This document shows, piece after piece, positions 1 through 8,659 of a DNA stretch of 64,000 bases; positions within the stretch are counted from its first letter, which is position 1, and each line of letters opens with the position of its first letter. The stretch comes from an uncultured Lachnospiraceae bacterium. GTDB taxonomy: Bacteria; Bacillota; Clostridia; Lachnospirales; Lachnospiraceae. The stretch lies in NCBI GenBank assembly GCA_910583605.1, contig CAJTXN010000002.1, forward strand, positions 1 through 64,000, given 5' to 3'. The notes under the pieces were generated by a model, which saw only the letters and a program-made list of their open reading frames with translations, was not told the DNA's origin and did no database searches. Both the position numbers and the translations under genes were made by a program.

Positions 1-144
1 GGTAGCGTCTGCATGAGTATACTTACCGCAGAACACTTAGAACTTCCATCTGCCTGTAGTGGAACATTCGAACCGCCTTCCCCGGACATAGCTGCGTCCG
101 TTTAGCCAATTTATAATCCACTTGCGACAATTCTGCCCGAATAG

Positions 145-849
145 CTAAGTTCTTTTTTTTCTGTGAGCTAAAATCAAGTCAAACCCCACAAGCATATACC
201 CCAGAAACAAAGAAATTACAGTAAATGCCAGTATTATCGACGCTACATTAAAGATACCCAGCCGGTTAAGATTTAAAAAGGAGTAAGGATAATCATTTGA
301 AAATACCTCACAACGGATAATGGTCGTAAGAAAATAGGTTAAAGTAGGTATCAGCCACAAAAGCGGATCGTATTTTTTGAATTTACCTTTCGGCTCGAAC
401 AGAAGCCAGTCTGCCAGAGTGAGTGCCGGTATCAGATAATGTACATATATATCCCGTTCACTGGGAGGAGGAATCTGAACCAAAGATTCCCGGGTGACGG
501 CTTTCAGGATAGCTGCACTTGTATCCGCTGTCATGGAGAAGCCGGATCCGTTCAAAATAAAATGATATGTTAAAAAAGTTATGATAATGGAAAGTAGTGC
601 CATTCCGTTTAAATGGGTAAAGTACATCTTAACGCTTTCATTGGGATATTGGATGGAAAGCAGGGAACTTAAAAAAAGTATAAAAAAAACGATAAAACAA
701 AAAATATTACATTGAACCGTAAAGTAAGAAAACATATGCGTTGTATGTGATAAATCATCCGGGGAAAAATGCAGAAAAATTCCATATCCGCACATACATA
801 AATAAAAAAAGCGATAGCCTAACGAAAAGTATGGATTTTTGATATACAA
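145..849 (-). CDS. Pr6Pr-like integral membrane protein
   Basis: A 234-residue, very hydrophobic protein with about six membrane segments. The order of features fits the Pr6Pr / FAR-17a/AIG1-like membrane protein family: an early FSYFTVQCNI stretch (the family has a similar YFTxxSN-type signature), a YHFIL segment, and later an H-x-L-x-P stretch followed by DWLLFEPK. The biochemical role of the bacterial members is unknown. The start is a TTG preceded by a GGCGG Shine-Dalgarno about seven bases away. It is the only accepted gene on the minus strand and is divergent from the acetyltransferase gene. Its stop codon lies just after a run of eight A residues. Family membership is fairly likely; function is open. 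Confidence 0.7.
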   Translation of the reverse strand: MYIKNPYFSLGYRFFYLCMCGYGIFLHFSPDDLSHTTHMFSYFTVQCNIFCFIVFFILFLSSLLSIQYPNESVKMYFTHLNGMALLSIIITFLTYHFILNGSGFSMTADTSAAILKAVTRESLVQIPPPSERDIYVHYLIPALTLADWLLFEPKGKFKKYDPLLWLIPTLTYFLTTIIRCEVFSNDYPYSFLNLNRLGIFNVASIILAFTVISLFLGYMLVGFDLILAHRKKRT

Positions 850-930
850 GAAAACACCGCCTTTGAACGAAGGTTATTTTTTATGTTATTTATTTTTCCG
901 GTTTTAAAAAGGATTTATAATAAGAAAAAA

Positions 931-959
931 TGGAATTATTTCATAAATTATGATATACT
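931..959 (+). promoter_or_regulatory. possible extended -10 promoter upstream of the acetyltransferase gene
   Basis: TATACT at 954-959 is preceded by TG at 951-952, giving a TGn extended -10. The -35 position (TGGAAT at 931-936, 17-base spacer) is poor. The leader downstream contains two perfect hairpins (971-995 and 1005-1024) before the ribosome binding site. Confidence 0.35.
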
Positions 960-970
960 AGCAATATTAG

Positions 971-1024
971 TTTGAAAAATTATGGATTTTTCAAACATTT
1001 TTTAGGTGAAAGACGAATTTCACC
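971..1024 (+). promoter_or_regulatory. two hairpins in the leader of the acetyltransferase gene
   Basis: TTTGAAAAAT / ATTTTTCAAA (971-995) is a perfect 10-base-pair stem followed by CATTTTTT; GGTGAAA / TTTCACC (1005-1024) is a perfect 7-base-pair stem directly abutting the GGAAAGG ribosome binding site. The first looks like a weak terminator, the second like a stem that controls access to the site. Confidence 0.45.
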
Positions 1025-1041
1025 GGAAAGGTTGAAAACCA

Positions 1042-1482
1042 ATGATAGAATTAAAAGAAAACCGTCTGGATGTCAAAACATATCTTGAGCTTCGGGATTC
1101 TGTTAATTGGAAAAAAATAACAAAGGAACAGGCGCAGACGGCATTAAGCAGGAGCCTGTTTACCGTTTGTGCATATGAGGACGGCGTACCGGTGGGGATG
1201 GGAAGAATCGTGGGCGACGGAGTTATCATAGATTACATACAGGATTTGGTGGTAAGGCCGGAAGTTCAGTCCTGCGGCGTGGGAAGAATGATCATCCGGA
1301 GTCTGATCGATTATGTGAAAAAAAGTAAATTGCCGGATTCTGAAATTATGCTTTGTCTGATGTGTGCAAAAGGAAGAGAAAAATTTTATGAGAAGTTTGA
1401 TTTTATTCCCAGACCCACAGCGGATTTAGGACCCGGGATGATACAATATATTTGGGATGAAGCAGAGAGTAAAGTGCAGTAG
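1042..1482 (+). CDS. GNAT family N-acetyltransferase
   Basis: A 146-residue protein of the usual single-domain GNAT length. The acetyl-CoA pyrophosphate-binding loop is visible as VRPEVQSCGVG (the Q/R-x-x-G-x-G/A motif) followed by an amphipathic helix, and the middle strand is DYIQDLVV. The C-terminal FYEKFDFIPRP is also typical. The acceptor substrate cannot be read from sequence. The ATG has a GGAAAGG ribosome binding site ten bases upstream (1025-1031), immediately after a hairpin. It is the first gene of a same-strand series with the histidine phosphatase and topoisomerase genes; whether it is co-transcribed with them is inference. Confidence 0.88.
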   Translation: MIELKENRLDVKTYLELRDSVNWKKITKEQAQTALSRSLFTVCAYEDGVPVGMGRIVGDGVIIDYIQDLVVRPEVQSCGVGRMIIRSLIDYVKKSKLPDSEIMLCLMCAKGREKFYEKFDFIPRPTADLGPGMIQYIWDEAESKVQ

Positions 1483-1514
1483 GATTGTTACTGGCAGAAA
1501 CAGGAGTGTGGAAC

Positions 1515-2177
1515 ATGGAGGATATTAAACTGTTTTTAATCCGTCATGGGCGTCAGTCCAGCAGCGATTGCAATGTGAATGTTTCTCTGGCGCCGGAAGG
1601 TTTGAAACAGGCGGAGTTGCTGGGGAAACGATTAAAAGAATATAAGATTGACCGGGTATATTCCAGTGACCTGATCCGGGCTGTTGAAACCGCTGAAAGG
1701 ATACGCAGGGAACTGGGCATGGAGCCGGACCGGGGAGAGTATCAGAGAGAAGAACTTCGGGAAATGGATTATGGAGAGCTCACAGGACTGACTAATGCGG
1801 AGCTGAACGAACGATATGGTAAATATTTTGAAGAACGGGATAAGATGGAGCGGGATATTTGTATTCCCGGAGGTGAAAACGGGGCACAGGTATGCCGAAG
1901 GATGACGGCAGCCATCAATGAGATTCTGGAGCATGCAGTAAAGATGAAGGAACGGAATCTGGCGGTAGTCAGTCATGGAGGAGCCATTCGCTGCTATCTG
2001 GCAGGTATTTTACATATACCGCAGTCGAAGCGGTTTCTGATAGCAAAACATTTTGAAAATTGTTCCATAACGGAATTATTATATCACGGGGAAACCGGAA
2101 TCATAACTTTGGAGCGGCTGAATGATTATGCTCACTTAGAATCCTGTGATGAATTATTGCGGAAGCATTTTATATAA
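1515..2177 (+). CDS. histidine phosphatase family protein (phosphoglycerate mutase-like)
   Basis: A 220-residue protein with the histidine phosphatase signature LIRHG at residues 8-12 (His11 the probable phospho-acceptor), the YSSDLIRAVETAE helix, and the second catalytic histidine in VVSHGGAIR. It resembles cobalamin phosphatase CobC and broad-specificity phosphatases of the PhoE/GpmB type, so the substrate is not assigned. I place the start at this ATG, not at an upstream in-frame codon, because AGGAG at 1502-1506 sits at good spacing before it. It follows the acetyltransferase by 32 bases and is followed 16 bases later by the topoisomerase subunit gene. Confidence 0.88.
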   Translation: MEDIKLFLIRHGRQSSSDCNVNVSLAPEGLKQAELLGKRLKEYKIDRVYSSDLIRAVETAERIRRELGMEPDRGEYQREELREMDYGELTGLTNAELNERYGKYFEERDKMERDICIPGGENGAQVCRRMTAAINEILEHAVKMKERNLAVVSHGGAIRCYLAGILHIPQSKRFLIAKHFENCSITELLYHGETGIITLERLNDYAHLESCDELLRKHFI

Positions 2178-2193
2178 AGGAAGGTTAGCGGTT

Positions 2194-4113
2194 ATGTCAG
2201 CAAAGGTAACAAAAACGTATGATGCCAACAGTATTTCCATACTGGAAGGATTGGAAGCAGTCAGGAAACGTCCTGGAATGTATATCGGAAGTGTTTCTAC
2301 CAAGGGTTTGAATCATTTGATTTATGAAATCGTGGATAATTCCGTGGATGAGCATCTGGCAGGATATTGCAGTGAGATCAGTGTAATATTGGAGAAAGAC
2401 GGTACTGCCACAATAAAGGATAACGGCCGGGGTATTCCGGTAGGAATCAATGAAAAAGCAGGAATTCCGGCAGTTGAGGTAGTATTTACTATACTGCATG
2501 CCGGAGGAAAGTTCGGGGACGGCGGTTATAAGATATCGGGAGGTCTTCACGGTGTAGGCGCTTCAGTGGTAAATGCCCTTTCCGAATGGCTGGAGGTAAC
2601 CATTAAGAGAGACGGAAAGGTTTATAACCAGCGGTATGAGCGGGGAAAGGTAATGTATGCCCTGAAAGAAACCGGTACCTGCCGGAAAAATGATTCCGGA
2701 ACCATGGTGCGGTTTCTGCCGGATAAAGAAATATTTGAAAAAACTTATTTTAAGGCAGAGGCCATTAAAAGCAGACTCCATGAAACCGCTTATCTGAATC
2801 CGAATCTGACCATACATTTTGAGAATAAAAGATTTGATGAAGAAGAAAAGATTATCTTTCACGAGGAAGAAGGTCTGAAAGCCTATGTGAAGGATTTGAA
2901 TACCGGTAAGGAAGCGCTGCATGATGTAGTGTATTTTAAAAGAGATTCCGAAGGGATTGAAGTGGAAGTTGCGTTTCAGTTTGTAGACGAGTTTCAGGAA
3001 AATATTCTGGGATTTTGTAACAATATTTATACCCAGGAAGGCGGTACCCATATTACCGGTTATAAAACAAAGTTTACCACCATTATCAACCAGTATGCCA
3101 GGGAACTGGGCATTTTAAAGGAAAAGGATAATAATTTTACCGGTCTGGATGTAAGAAACGGAATGACTGCAGTAATTGCCGTGAAGCACCCGGACCCGAG
3201 ATTTGAAGGACAGACCAAGACCAAACTGGATAATCCCGATGCCGGAAAGGTAACTGCAGAGATGACCGGAGAGGAGCTGGAACTCTATTTTGACAAAAAT
3301 CTGGAAGATTTAAAAGCCGTCATCAGTTGTGCGGAAAAGTCTGCCAAAATCAGGAAGGCAGAAGAAAAAGCCAAGACCAATCTGCTGGTTAAGCAGAAAT
3401 TTTCCATAGACAGCAATGGGAAACTGGCAAACTGTGAAAGCAGAAAGCCGGAAGAATGCGAAGTATTTATCGTGGAAGGAGATTCCGCCGGAGGTTCCGC
3501 AAAGATGGCCAGAAACCGGAGAACCCAGGCGATACTGCCAATCCGGGGTAAGATTCTGAACGTGGAAAAGGCTACCATGGACAAGGTACTGGCAAATGCG
3601 GAAATTAAAACAATGATTAATGCGTTTGGCTGCGGTTTTTCCGAAGGATATGGCAATGATTTTGATATCAGCAAACTGCGGTATCATAAAATTATCATTA
3701 TGACCGATGCCGATGTGGACGGCGCACATATTGCCACACTGTTGCTGACATTTTTTTATCGGTTTATGCCGGAATTGATCAGTCACGGACATGTCTACCT
3801 GGCAATGCCTCCATTGTATAAGGCGGTTCCGAAAAAGGGACAGGGTGAATATCTGTATGATGACAAGGCGCTGGAAAAATACCGGAAAAGCCATACCGGA
3901 TTTACCCTGCAGAGGTATAAAGGTCTGGGTGAAATGGATGCGGACCAGTTATGGGAAACCACGTTGAATCCTGAAACCCGTTTGTTAAAACTGGTGGAAA
4001 TCGAGGACGGAAAAATGGCATCGGATGTGACAGGAATGCTGATGGGAAATGATGTGGCGCCGAGACGGCAGTTTATCCATGACCATGCCCATGATGCGGA
4101 ACTGGATGTATAA
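2194..4113 (+). CDS. parE: type IIA DNA topoisomerase subunit B (ParE/GyrB-like)
   Basis: A 639-residue ATPase subunit of a type IIA topoisomerase. The GHKL ATP site is complete: catalytic Glu45 and Asn49 in EIVDNSVDEH, DNGRGIP at 76-82, and the GGLHGVGASVVNALS lid. The Toprim domain carries VEGDSAGG at about 427-434 and DADVDG at 505-510 (Mg binding), and the C-terminal tail has QRYKGLGEMD. This start has an AAGGAAGG ribosome binding site; a longer reading frame overlaps the previous gene and is less likely. The GyrA/ParC-type partner follows 58 bases downstream. I prefer topoisomerase IV over gyrase because the partner lacks a recognisable GyrA box, but the length would also fit a short GyrB. 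Confidence 0.9.
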   Translation: MSAKVTKTYDANSISILEGLEAVRKRPGMYIGSVSTKGLNHLIYEIVDNSVDEHLAGYCSEISVILEKDGTATIKDNGRGIPVGINEKAGIPAVEVVFTILHAGGKFGDGGYKISGGLHGVGASVVNALSEWLEVTIKRDGKVYNQRYERGKVMYALKETGTCRKNDSGTMVRFLPDKEIFEKTYFKAEAIKSRLHETAYLNPNLTIHFENKRFDEEEKIIFHEEEGLKAYVKDLNTGKEALHDVVYFKRDSEGIEVEVAFQFVDEFQENILGFCNNIYTQEGGTHITGYKTKFTTIINQYARELGILKEKDNNFTGLDVRNGMTAVIAVKHPDPRFEGQTKTKLDNPDAGKVTAEMTGEELELYFDKNLEDLKAVISCAEKSAKIRKAEEKAKTNLLVKQKFSIDSNGKLANCESRKPEECEVFIVEGDSAGGSAKMARNRRTQAILPIRGKILNVEKATMDKVLANAEIKTMINAFGCGFSEGYGNDFDISKLRYHKIIIMTDADVDGAHIATLLLTFFYRFMPELISHGHVYLAMPPLYKAVPKKGQGEYLYDDKALEKYRKSHTGFTLQRYKGLGEMDADQLWETTLNPETRLLKLVEIEDGKMASDVTGMLMGNDVAPRRQFIHDHAHDAELDV

Positions 4114-4171
4114 GAGATGCACCGGGTAAGTCTTATAATTGTCCGGTTTAAAATAAATATGGAGGAGAACA

Positions 4172-6676
4172 ATGGCTGAGAATAATGTGAAAACGGCGGA
4201 GGACAGCATAATCAGCACAGAGTATTCGGATCTGATGCAGAAATCCTATATTGATTATGCCATGAGTGTTATCTGTCAGAGAGCAGTCCCGGATGTACGG
4301 GACGGATTAAAGCCGGTACAGCGGCGGGTACTTTATGCCATGAATCAGTTAGGGCTGAATTATGATAAACCCCATCGGAAGTCTGCCCGTATCGTGGGTG
4401 ATACCATGGGTAAATATCATCCCCATGGTGACAGTTCCATTTATGATGCACTGGTGGTACTGGAACAGGATTTTAAAAAAGGAATGGCACTGGTGGACGG
4501 GCATGGGAATTTCGGCTCCATAGAGGGAGACGGTGCAGCGGCCATGCGTTATACCGAGGCAAAACTTAAGAAGTTTACCCAGGAAGTCTATCTGGCGGAC
4601 CTGGATAAAAATGTGGTGGATTTTGTTCCGAATTTTGATGAAACGGAGAAGGAACCGGCGGTATTGCCGGTACGGATTCCCAATATACTTGTTAACGGTG
4701 CGGAAGGAATTGCGGTAGGCATGACAACCAGCATACCGACCCACAATCTGGCGGAAGTATGCGATGCAGTGATTGCCTACATGGACAATGGGAATATTTC
4801 CACGGAAGAGCTGCTGCAGTATGTAAAAGGACCAGATTTTCCTACAGGGGGTCTGGTAGTCAATAAAAGCGACCTGCCGGAGATATACAGAACCGGAACC
4901 GGTAAGATTAAGCTGAGAGGTAAAGTGGTCTTTGAGCCGGGAGAAAAGAAATCTGACAAGGATAAACTGGTGATCACGGAAATTCCTTATACGATGATCG
5001 GCGCCAATATTGGAAAATTTATTTCGGATGTCTGTGATCTGATCGAGACAAGAAAAACCCAGGATATTGTTGATATTTCCAACCAGTCTTCCAAAGAAGG
5101 AATTCGTATCGTTCTGGAACTGAAGAAAAATGCAGATGTGGAAAAATTAAAGAACATGCTGTATAAGAAGACAAAGCTGGAGGATACCTTTGGCGTCAAT
5201 ATGCTTGCCATTGTAGAGGGCAGACCGGAGGTACTGGGATTAAAAGGTATTATTGAAAACTGCGTAAATTTCCAGTACGAATTGCAGACAAGAAAGTATA
5301 CGACATTGCTGGCAAAGGAGCTGGAGCAGAAAGAAATCAAAGAAGGTCTGATCCGGGCCTGTGATATTATTGACCTGATCATTGAGATTCTCCGGGGCAG
5401 CAACAGTTTAAAGGAAGCGAAGAATTGTCTGATGAACGGCGTTACGGAGAATATCCGGTTTAAGAGCAGGGAATCCGAACTATATGCCGGCAATTTAAAC
5501 TTTACGGAAAAACAGGCACAGGCGATTCTGGAACTGCGGCTGTATAAGTTAATCGGACTGGAAATTCTGGCATTACAGAAAGAATATGAAAATATCGTAA
5601 ACCGCATTGCGGATTATGAAGAAATTTTACACAGCCGGAAAGCCATGGCAAAGGTGATAAAAAAAGAACTGCTGGCCATTAAAAAGGAATATGCGGTAGA
5701 TCGCAGAACAGTCATTGAGGACGGCAAGGAAGCGGTATTTGAAGAAAATAAGATTGAGGAACAGGAAGTTGTATTTATAATGGACCGCTTCGGCTACTCC
5801 AAGACCATTGATACCGCATTGTTTGAAAAGAACCGGGACACGGTCATTGCAGAAAACAGGTATGTATTTACCTGTATGAATACGGATAAAATCTGTGTAT
5901 TTACGGATAAAGGCATCATGCATCAGGTGAAGGTTCTGGAGGTTCCATATGTAAAGCTGAAGGATAAGGGGACACCGATTGACAATCTGTGTAATTATAA
6001 CAGCAGGGATGAGAATATCGTGTTTGCCGCCGCCAAAGGCAGCCTGCTAAACAAAAAGCTGTTATTTACCAGCAGGCTGGGCATGATGAAACTGGTATCG
6101 GGAAATGAGTTTGATGTCAGCAAAAAAACGGTGGCAGCCACTAAGTTAAATGATGGGGATTTATTGGCAAGTGTATGTCTGACTGATATCGCTGCAGAGG
6201 ATTTTATTCTGCAGATTGAGCCGGCAGCAGAGGGAAATAACGGAATGGAACTGCCGGTATTGTTATCCGGCGGTTCGGACGATTTTTCCGACAGCATGAT
6301 GTCCGGCGGCGCCACACCGGAAGACGGATTTCTGGAGGATATGGCAGGCCTGCAGTTAGGGTTCGATGATATGGGAATCATCGGTGTGGAACCGGAAGGA
6401 GGATATGATGCCATAGTAACGGATTCTGCCGATATGGTGGTAGTATTACAGACGGAACAAGGCGTATTCCTTAGGTTTCAGTTGAAGGAAATCCCGGATA
6501 AGAAAAAGGGGGCGGTGGGAGTAAGAGGTATTAAGCTGACGGGAGAGGATTTTATTACCCATGTATATCTTATAGATGCAGGAGATAATGTGACGGTAGA
6601 ATATAAAGGAAAAGAGATAGCGTTGCGGAAGTTAAAGACTGCAAAACGGGATACGAAGGGGACGAAAGTGAGATAG
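4172..6676 (+). CDS. parC: type IIA DNA topoisomerase subunit A (ParC/GyrA-like)
   Basis: An 834-residue breakage-reunion subunit. The catalytic tyrosine is Tyr127 in AAMRYTEAKL. The quinolone-determining segment is KYHPHGDSSIYD, with wild-type-like Ser88 and Asp92 (equivalent to E. coli GyrA Ser83 and Asp87). Beta-propeller blades occupy roughly residues 525-820. The canonical GyrA box (QRRGGRG-type), which gives gyrase its wrapping activity, is not seen where it should be; only a degenerate KKKGAVGVRGI lies near the C-terminus. An acidic Gly/Met/Asp-rich stretch at about residues 700-745 interrupts the propeller. GGAGGAG at 4161-4167 fixes the start. With the upstream gene it forms a complete enzyme. 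Confidence 0.9.
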   Translation: MAENNVKTAEDSIISTEYSDLMQKSYIDYAMSVICQRAVPDVRDGLKPVQRRVLYAMNQLGLNYDKPHRKSARIVGDTMGKYHPHGDSSIYDALVVLEQDFKKGMALVDGHGNFGSIEGDGAAAMRYTEAKLKKFTQEVYLADLDKNVVDFVPNFDETEKEPAVLPVRIPNILVNGAEGIAVGMTTSIPTHNLAEVCDAVIAYMDNGNISTEELLQYVKGPDFPTGGLVVNKSDLPEIYRTGTGKIKLRGKVVFEPGEKKSDKDKLVITEIPYTMIGANIGKFISDVCDLIETRKTQDIVDISNQSSKEGIRIVLELKKNADVEKLKNMLYKKTKLEDTFGVNMLAIVEGRPEVLGLKGIIENCVNFQYELQTRKYTTLLAKELEQKEIKEGLIRACDIIDLIIEILRGSNSLKEAKNCLMNGVTENIRFKSRESELYAGNLNFTEKQAQAILELRLYKLIGLEILALQKEYENIVNRIADYEEILHSRKAMAKVIKKELLAIKKEYAVDRRTVIEDGKEAVFEENKIEEQEVVFIMDRFGYSKTIDTALFEKNRDTVIAENRYVFTCMNTDKICVFTDKGIMHQVKVLEVPYVKLKDKGTPIDNLCNYNSRDENIVFAAAKGSLLNKKLLFTSRLGMMKLVSGNEFDVSKKTVAATKLNDGDLLASVCLTDIAAEDFILQIEPAAEGNNGMELPVLLSGGSDDFSDSMMSGGATPEDGFLEDMAGLQLGFDDMGIIGVEPEGGYDAIVTDSADMVVVLQTEQGVFLRFQLKEIPDKKKGAVGVRGIKLTGEDFITHVYLIDAGDNVTVEYKGKEIALRKLKTAKRDTKGTKVR

Positions 6677-6683
6677 AGGCTGG

Positions 6684-6870
6684 TTTGCGGTAGATTAAGG
6701 AATAAGATCAAATGGGTTATACAAAAGATAAGGAATAAAAGGTATAAATAGAAGTAACAGGGTTTCAAAATAGAATTTATAATAGAAATATGCCTGCGTT
6801 TGTATGATTTCAGATTTGATAAGGATGAAATATACAAATGCAGGCATTTTTAAGGAATGTAAGGTACAAT
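6684..6870 (+). repeat. leader repeat element, copy A
   Basis: First of three copies of an element also found at 7661-7845 and 12785-12940. The shared 5' block is TTTGCGGTAG, a variable part ending in ATAAG, then ATGGGTTATACAAAAGATAA. After a variable stretch comes TTTATAAT and a long hairpin (6791-6846) with a T-run. This copy lies 8 bases after the parC stop and has no TTGACA promoter of its own, so it would be carried on read-through from parC or act as that operon's terminator. The segment after the hairpin (GGAATGTAAGGTAC) is also similar to the one after copy B. It is followed by a GGAGG site and the first island gene. Confidence 0.75.
6791..6851 (+). terminator. rho-independent terminator-like hairpin of leader copy A
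   Basis: Arms TGCCTGCGTTTGTAT (6791-6805) and ATACAAATGCAGGCA (6832-6846) pair over 15 positions with one G-U wobble, enclose a 26-base loop and are followed by five T residues. It could end the topoisomerase operon, attenuate the next gene, or both. Confidence 0.7.
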
Positions 6871-6892
6871 ACAAAAAACTCTGGAGGAAATT

Positions 6893-7543
6893 ATGCAGAA
6901 AGTAATATCAAAAAGAAGAATTATAATAACAACAATTTTTCTGATAACACTGTTAGCAGTCTTATATGGTCGTTTTAGAAAAAAGGAAAAGGATAACATT
7001 TATCCAGATATATTTAATTTTAACGTAGCGGAGTGTGAGATCGATCTGGATAAACTGTCAGACTTGGAAGGTGATACATTTTGGCAGGAGCATAGAGAGT
7101 ATATTAAATGTCAGGACTTTGATTATAAAGATACAACAGAACTGGGAAATTTTTTTAGTGCATGTTGTAGTATAGGTTTTAATAAAAAATTATATGGAAA
7201 GATTGCTGAAGTAAGCATGGAATGGACAATTCCGGATGCAGGAAAAAATAATTTTATTTATTATTGGAATTGCAATAACCAACCGTTTGAAGGAATGTAT
7301 TTGGAAGAGAACGGAGATGGAAGCTGTAGAATAATTTTAGATGGAGTAACCAGAAATAAAACATATGAAGAAATAAGACAGTTGGCAGAAGAAGTCGTGG
7401 TTCGTCTGAATATTCAGTATGTGGATGGAACGAAAGAGACAAAGCAAATAACTTTTGGAGATAAGGAAATTGAAGTTGGACCGTATTTTGATGAGAGTTA
7501 TCAGGATGAATATATAGTAAAAAAGAAGGATAAGACAGAGTAA
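6893..7543 (+). CDS. membrane-anchored protein, paralogue of the protein at 8711
   Basis: A 216-residue protein with a basic N-terminus and one membrane segment (about residues 9-26), then an extracytoplasmic domain. It is a clear paralogue of the protein encoded at 8711-9388: both share ELDKL-type DLEGD-x-FW, IKCQEFDYKDT, NNFIYY, PFEGxYLxENG and a C-terminal IQYxDGxKETKQxTFG. I recognise no domain family. GGAGG just before the ATG supports the start. It follows leader repeat copy A. Base composition is much more AT-rich than the topoisomerase genes, consistent with acquisition by transfer. A role as an immunity or accessory surface protein for the island is only a guess. Confidence 0.75.
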   Translation: MQKVISKRRIIITTIFLITLLAVLYGRFRKKEKDNIYPDIFNFNVAECEIDLDKLSDLEGDTFWQEHREYIKCQDFDYKDTTELGNFFSACCSIGFNKKLYGKIAEVSMEWTIPDAGKNNFIYYWNCNNQPFEGMYLEENGDGSCRIILDGVTRNKTYEEIRQLAEEVVVRLNIQYVDGTKETKQITFGDKEIEVGPYFDESYQDEYIVKKKDKTE

Positions 7544-7613
7544 TATTATTGATACATTTTTTGACTATAAAAATTGAAATAAATAATAAGTTGGTAAATA
7601 ATACCAAATATTA

Positions 7614-7641
7614 TTGACAGATTAATACATAATATGGTAAT
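7614..7641 (+). promoter_or_regulatory. promoter in front of leader copy B
   Basis: TTGACA at 7614-7619 and TATGGTAAT at 7633-7641 (GGTAAT as -10 gives a 16-base spacer). The same TTGACA plus TATGGTAAT arrangement stands before copy C at 12729-12756, which argues that it is a real, conserved promoter despite the poor -10. Confidence 0.55.
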
Positions 7642-7660
7642 GTTATTACACTTAATAATG

Positions 7661-7845
7661 ATTTGCGGTAGTCTAATTAATAAGACCAAATGGGTTATAC
7701 AAAAGATAAGGTGTGTAAATAGAGGAAATGGGTTTACATAAAAAATTTATAATATTACTATGCCTGCATTTGTATAATTTCAGATACAATAAAGATGAAA
7801 TATACAAATGTAGGCATTTTTATATACAATACATTGGTCTTGGAA
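7661..7845 (+). repeat. leader repeat element, copy B
   Basis: Second copy of the island's leader element: TTTGCGGTAG at 7662-7671, AATGGGTTATACAAAAGATAAGG around 7689-7711 and the hairpin at 7761-7816. It starts about 20 bases after the promoter at 7614, so it would form the 5' part of the transcript of the amidase gene. The 433 bases between 7544 and 7976 contain this promoter and element and a further roughly 130 bases of AT-rich leader, in which I see only a 28-codon open frame (about 7893-7979) whose TGA overlaps the amidase ATG. Confidence 0.75.
7761..7821 (+). terminator. rho-independent terminator-like hairpin of leader copy B
   Basis: TGCCTGCATTTGTAT (7761-7775) pairs with ATACAAATGTAGGCA (7802-7816), one G-U wobble, 26-base loop, then TTTTT. 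It lies between the promoter and the amidase gene, so full-length expression needs read-through or an antiterminator. Confidence 0.7.
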
Positions 7846-7976
7846 TAATCATTAGGAAGAATTTAGTGGAAAGGAGCGATGAAGAAAGAATAAATGACAG
7901 AAATGGATTTAAATAAAATTCTAAAGGGATGTAAGGTAAAACACAAAAGAAAAAGAATGAAAGGAAGAGGGAAAAT

Positions 7977-8603
7977 ATGAATTATAAAAAAATATTGGCA
8001 ATGGGATTAGTTGTATCAACCATAACGATGACCAGTCATATAAATTTATATGCTTCTTATGATGCAAATGCAGCAGTAGCATATGCAAATCAATATGCGG
8101 AAAAACCAAATAACTGGGATTATCGCTATTTTCCAGATGTAGATTGTACTAATTTTGTTTCACAATGTGCAAAAGCAGGTGGAGCGACTATGAGGAACCA
8201 GCCGTCAAACTGTTATTTAAAACGTTTGGTAATTAAAGATGATGAAGCCTGGTTTCATCTGTTTGACGGATATCATTATCTGACTACACAGTCATGGACA
8301 GTTGTGGATGAGTTTTATAAATATTGGAAGACACATTCCGGTGCAACATATAGTGCGAATTGTACAATTGATCAGTTGAAATTAATTGTAAGAAAAGGCG
8401 ATATAATTCAATGTGCCAGAGGAAATAAATTTTCACATAGTGTTATATGTACTGGAAATACAAACCCTAAAAATTCCTATGATTTAAAAAAAATAACTTT
8501 AACATATCATAGTAATAATAGGAAAAATGTATTATTATCTGCATTTGATAGCGACTTTAATAATGGAAAACCGGTAACATATAGAATAATAAGATTTAAA
8601 TAA
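7977..8603 (+). CDS. secreted Amidase_6-like putative peptidoglycan amidase
   Basis: A 208-residue protein with a signal peptide (about residues 1-27, ending near LYASY) and one catalytic domain. It matches the putative amidase domain family Amidase_6: YDANAAVAYANQYA, then DCTNFVSQCAKAGG with probable nucleophile Cys57, then GDIIQ with His154 in FSHSVI, and the YHSNN block near residue 178. The family belongs to the NlpC/P60-like papain superfamily and is found in secreted cell-wall enzymes of Clostridia. The substrate is not proven. The AGGAAGAGGG site fixes the ATG. The gene stands alone behind promoter and leader copy B, so its expression may depend on read-through of the leader hairpin. 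Confidence 0.82.
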   Translation: MNYKKILAMGLVVSTITMTSHINLYASYDANAAVAYANQYAEKPNNWDYRYFPDVDCTNFVSQCAKAGGATMRNQPSNCYLKRLVIKDDEAWFHLFDGYHYLTTQSWTVVDEFYKYWKTHSGATYSANCTIDQLKLIVRKGDIIQCARGNKFSHSVICTGNTNPKNSYDLKKITLTYHSNNRKNVLLSAFDSDFNNGKPVTYRIIRFK

Positions 8604-8631
8604 TATGAGATAAAATCCAATATCCCCAGTT

Positions 8632-8659
8632 TTGTCAAAATTTATGTTATAAATAGAAT
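8632..8659 (+). promoter_or_regulatory. candidate promoter flanked by an inverted repeat
   Basis: TTGTCA (8632-8637) and TAGAAT (8654-8659) with a 16-base spacer. The promoter is bracketed by CCCCAG at 8624-8629 and CTGGGG at 8668-8673, a perfect inverted repeat that could be an operator or a loop closing the 5' end. It would serve the gene at 8711 and the ABC transporter genes behind it. Confidence 0.45.

Noticed and set aside
23..160. Possible frameshift extension of the left-edge membrane protein: eight A residues before its stop, and the shifted frame stays open for about 40 codons.
   Set aside because: The extension has no recognisable homology or hydrophobic character, and the normal end fits the family; chance is enough. 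Also no convincing gene or RNA is visible in bases 1-144.
7728..7916. A 62-codon open frame on the + strand between two island genes.
   Set aside because: It lies across the leader repeat hairpin and its translation changes between repeat copies; it has no ribosome binding site.
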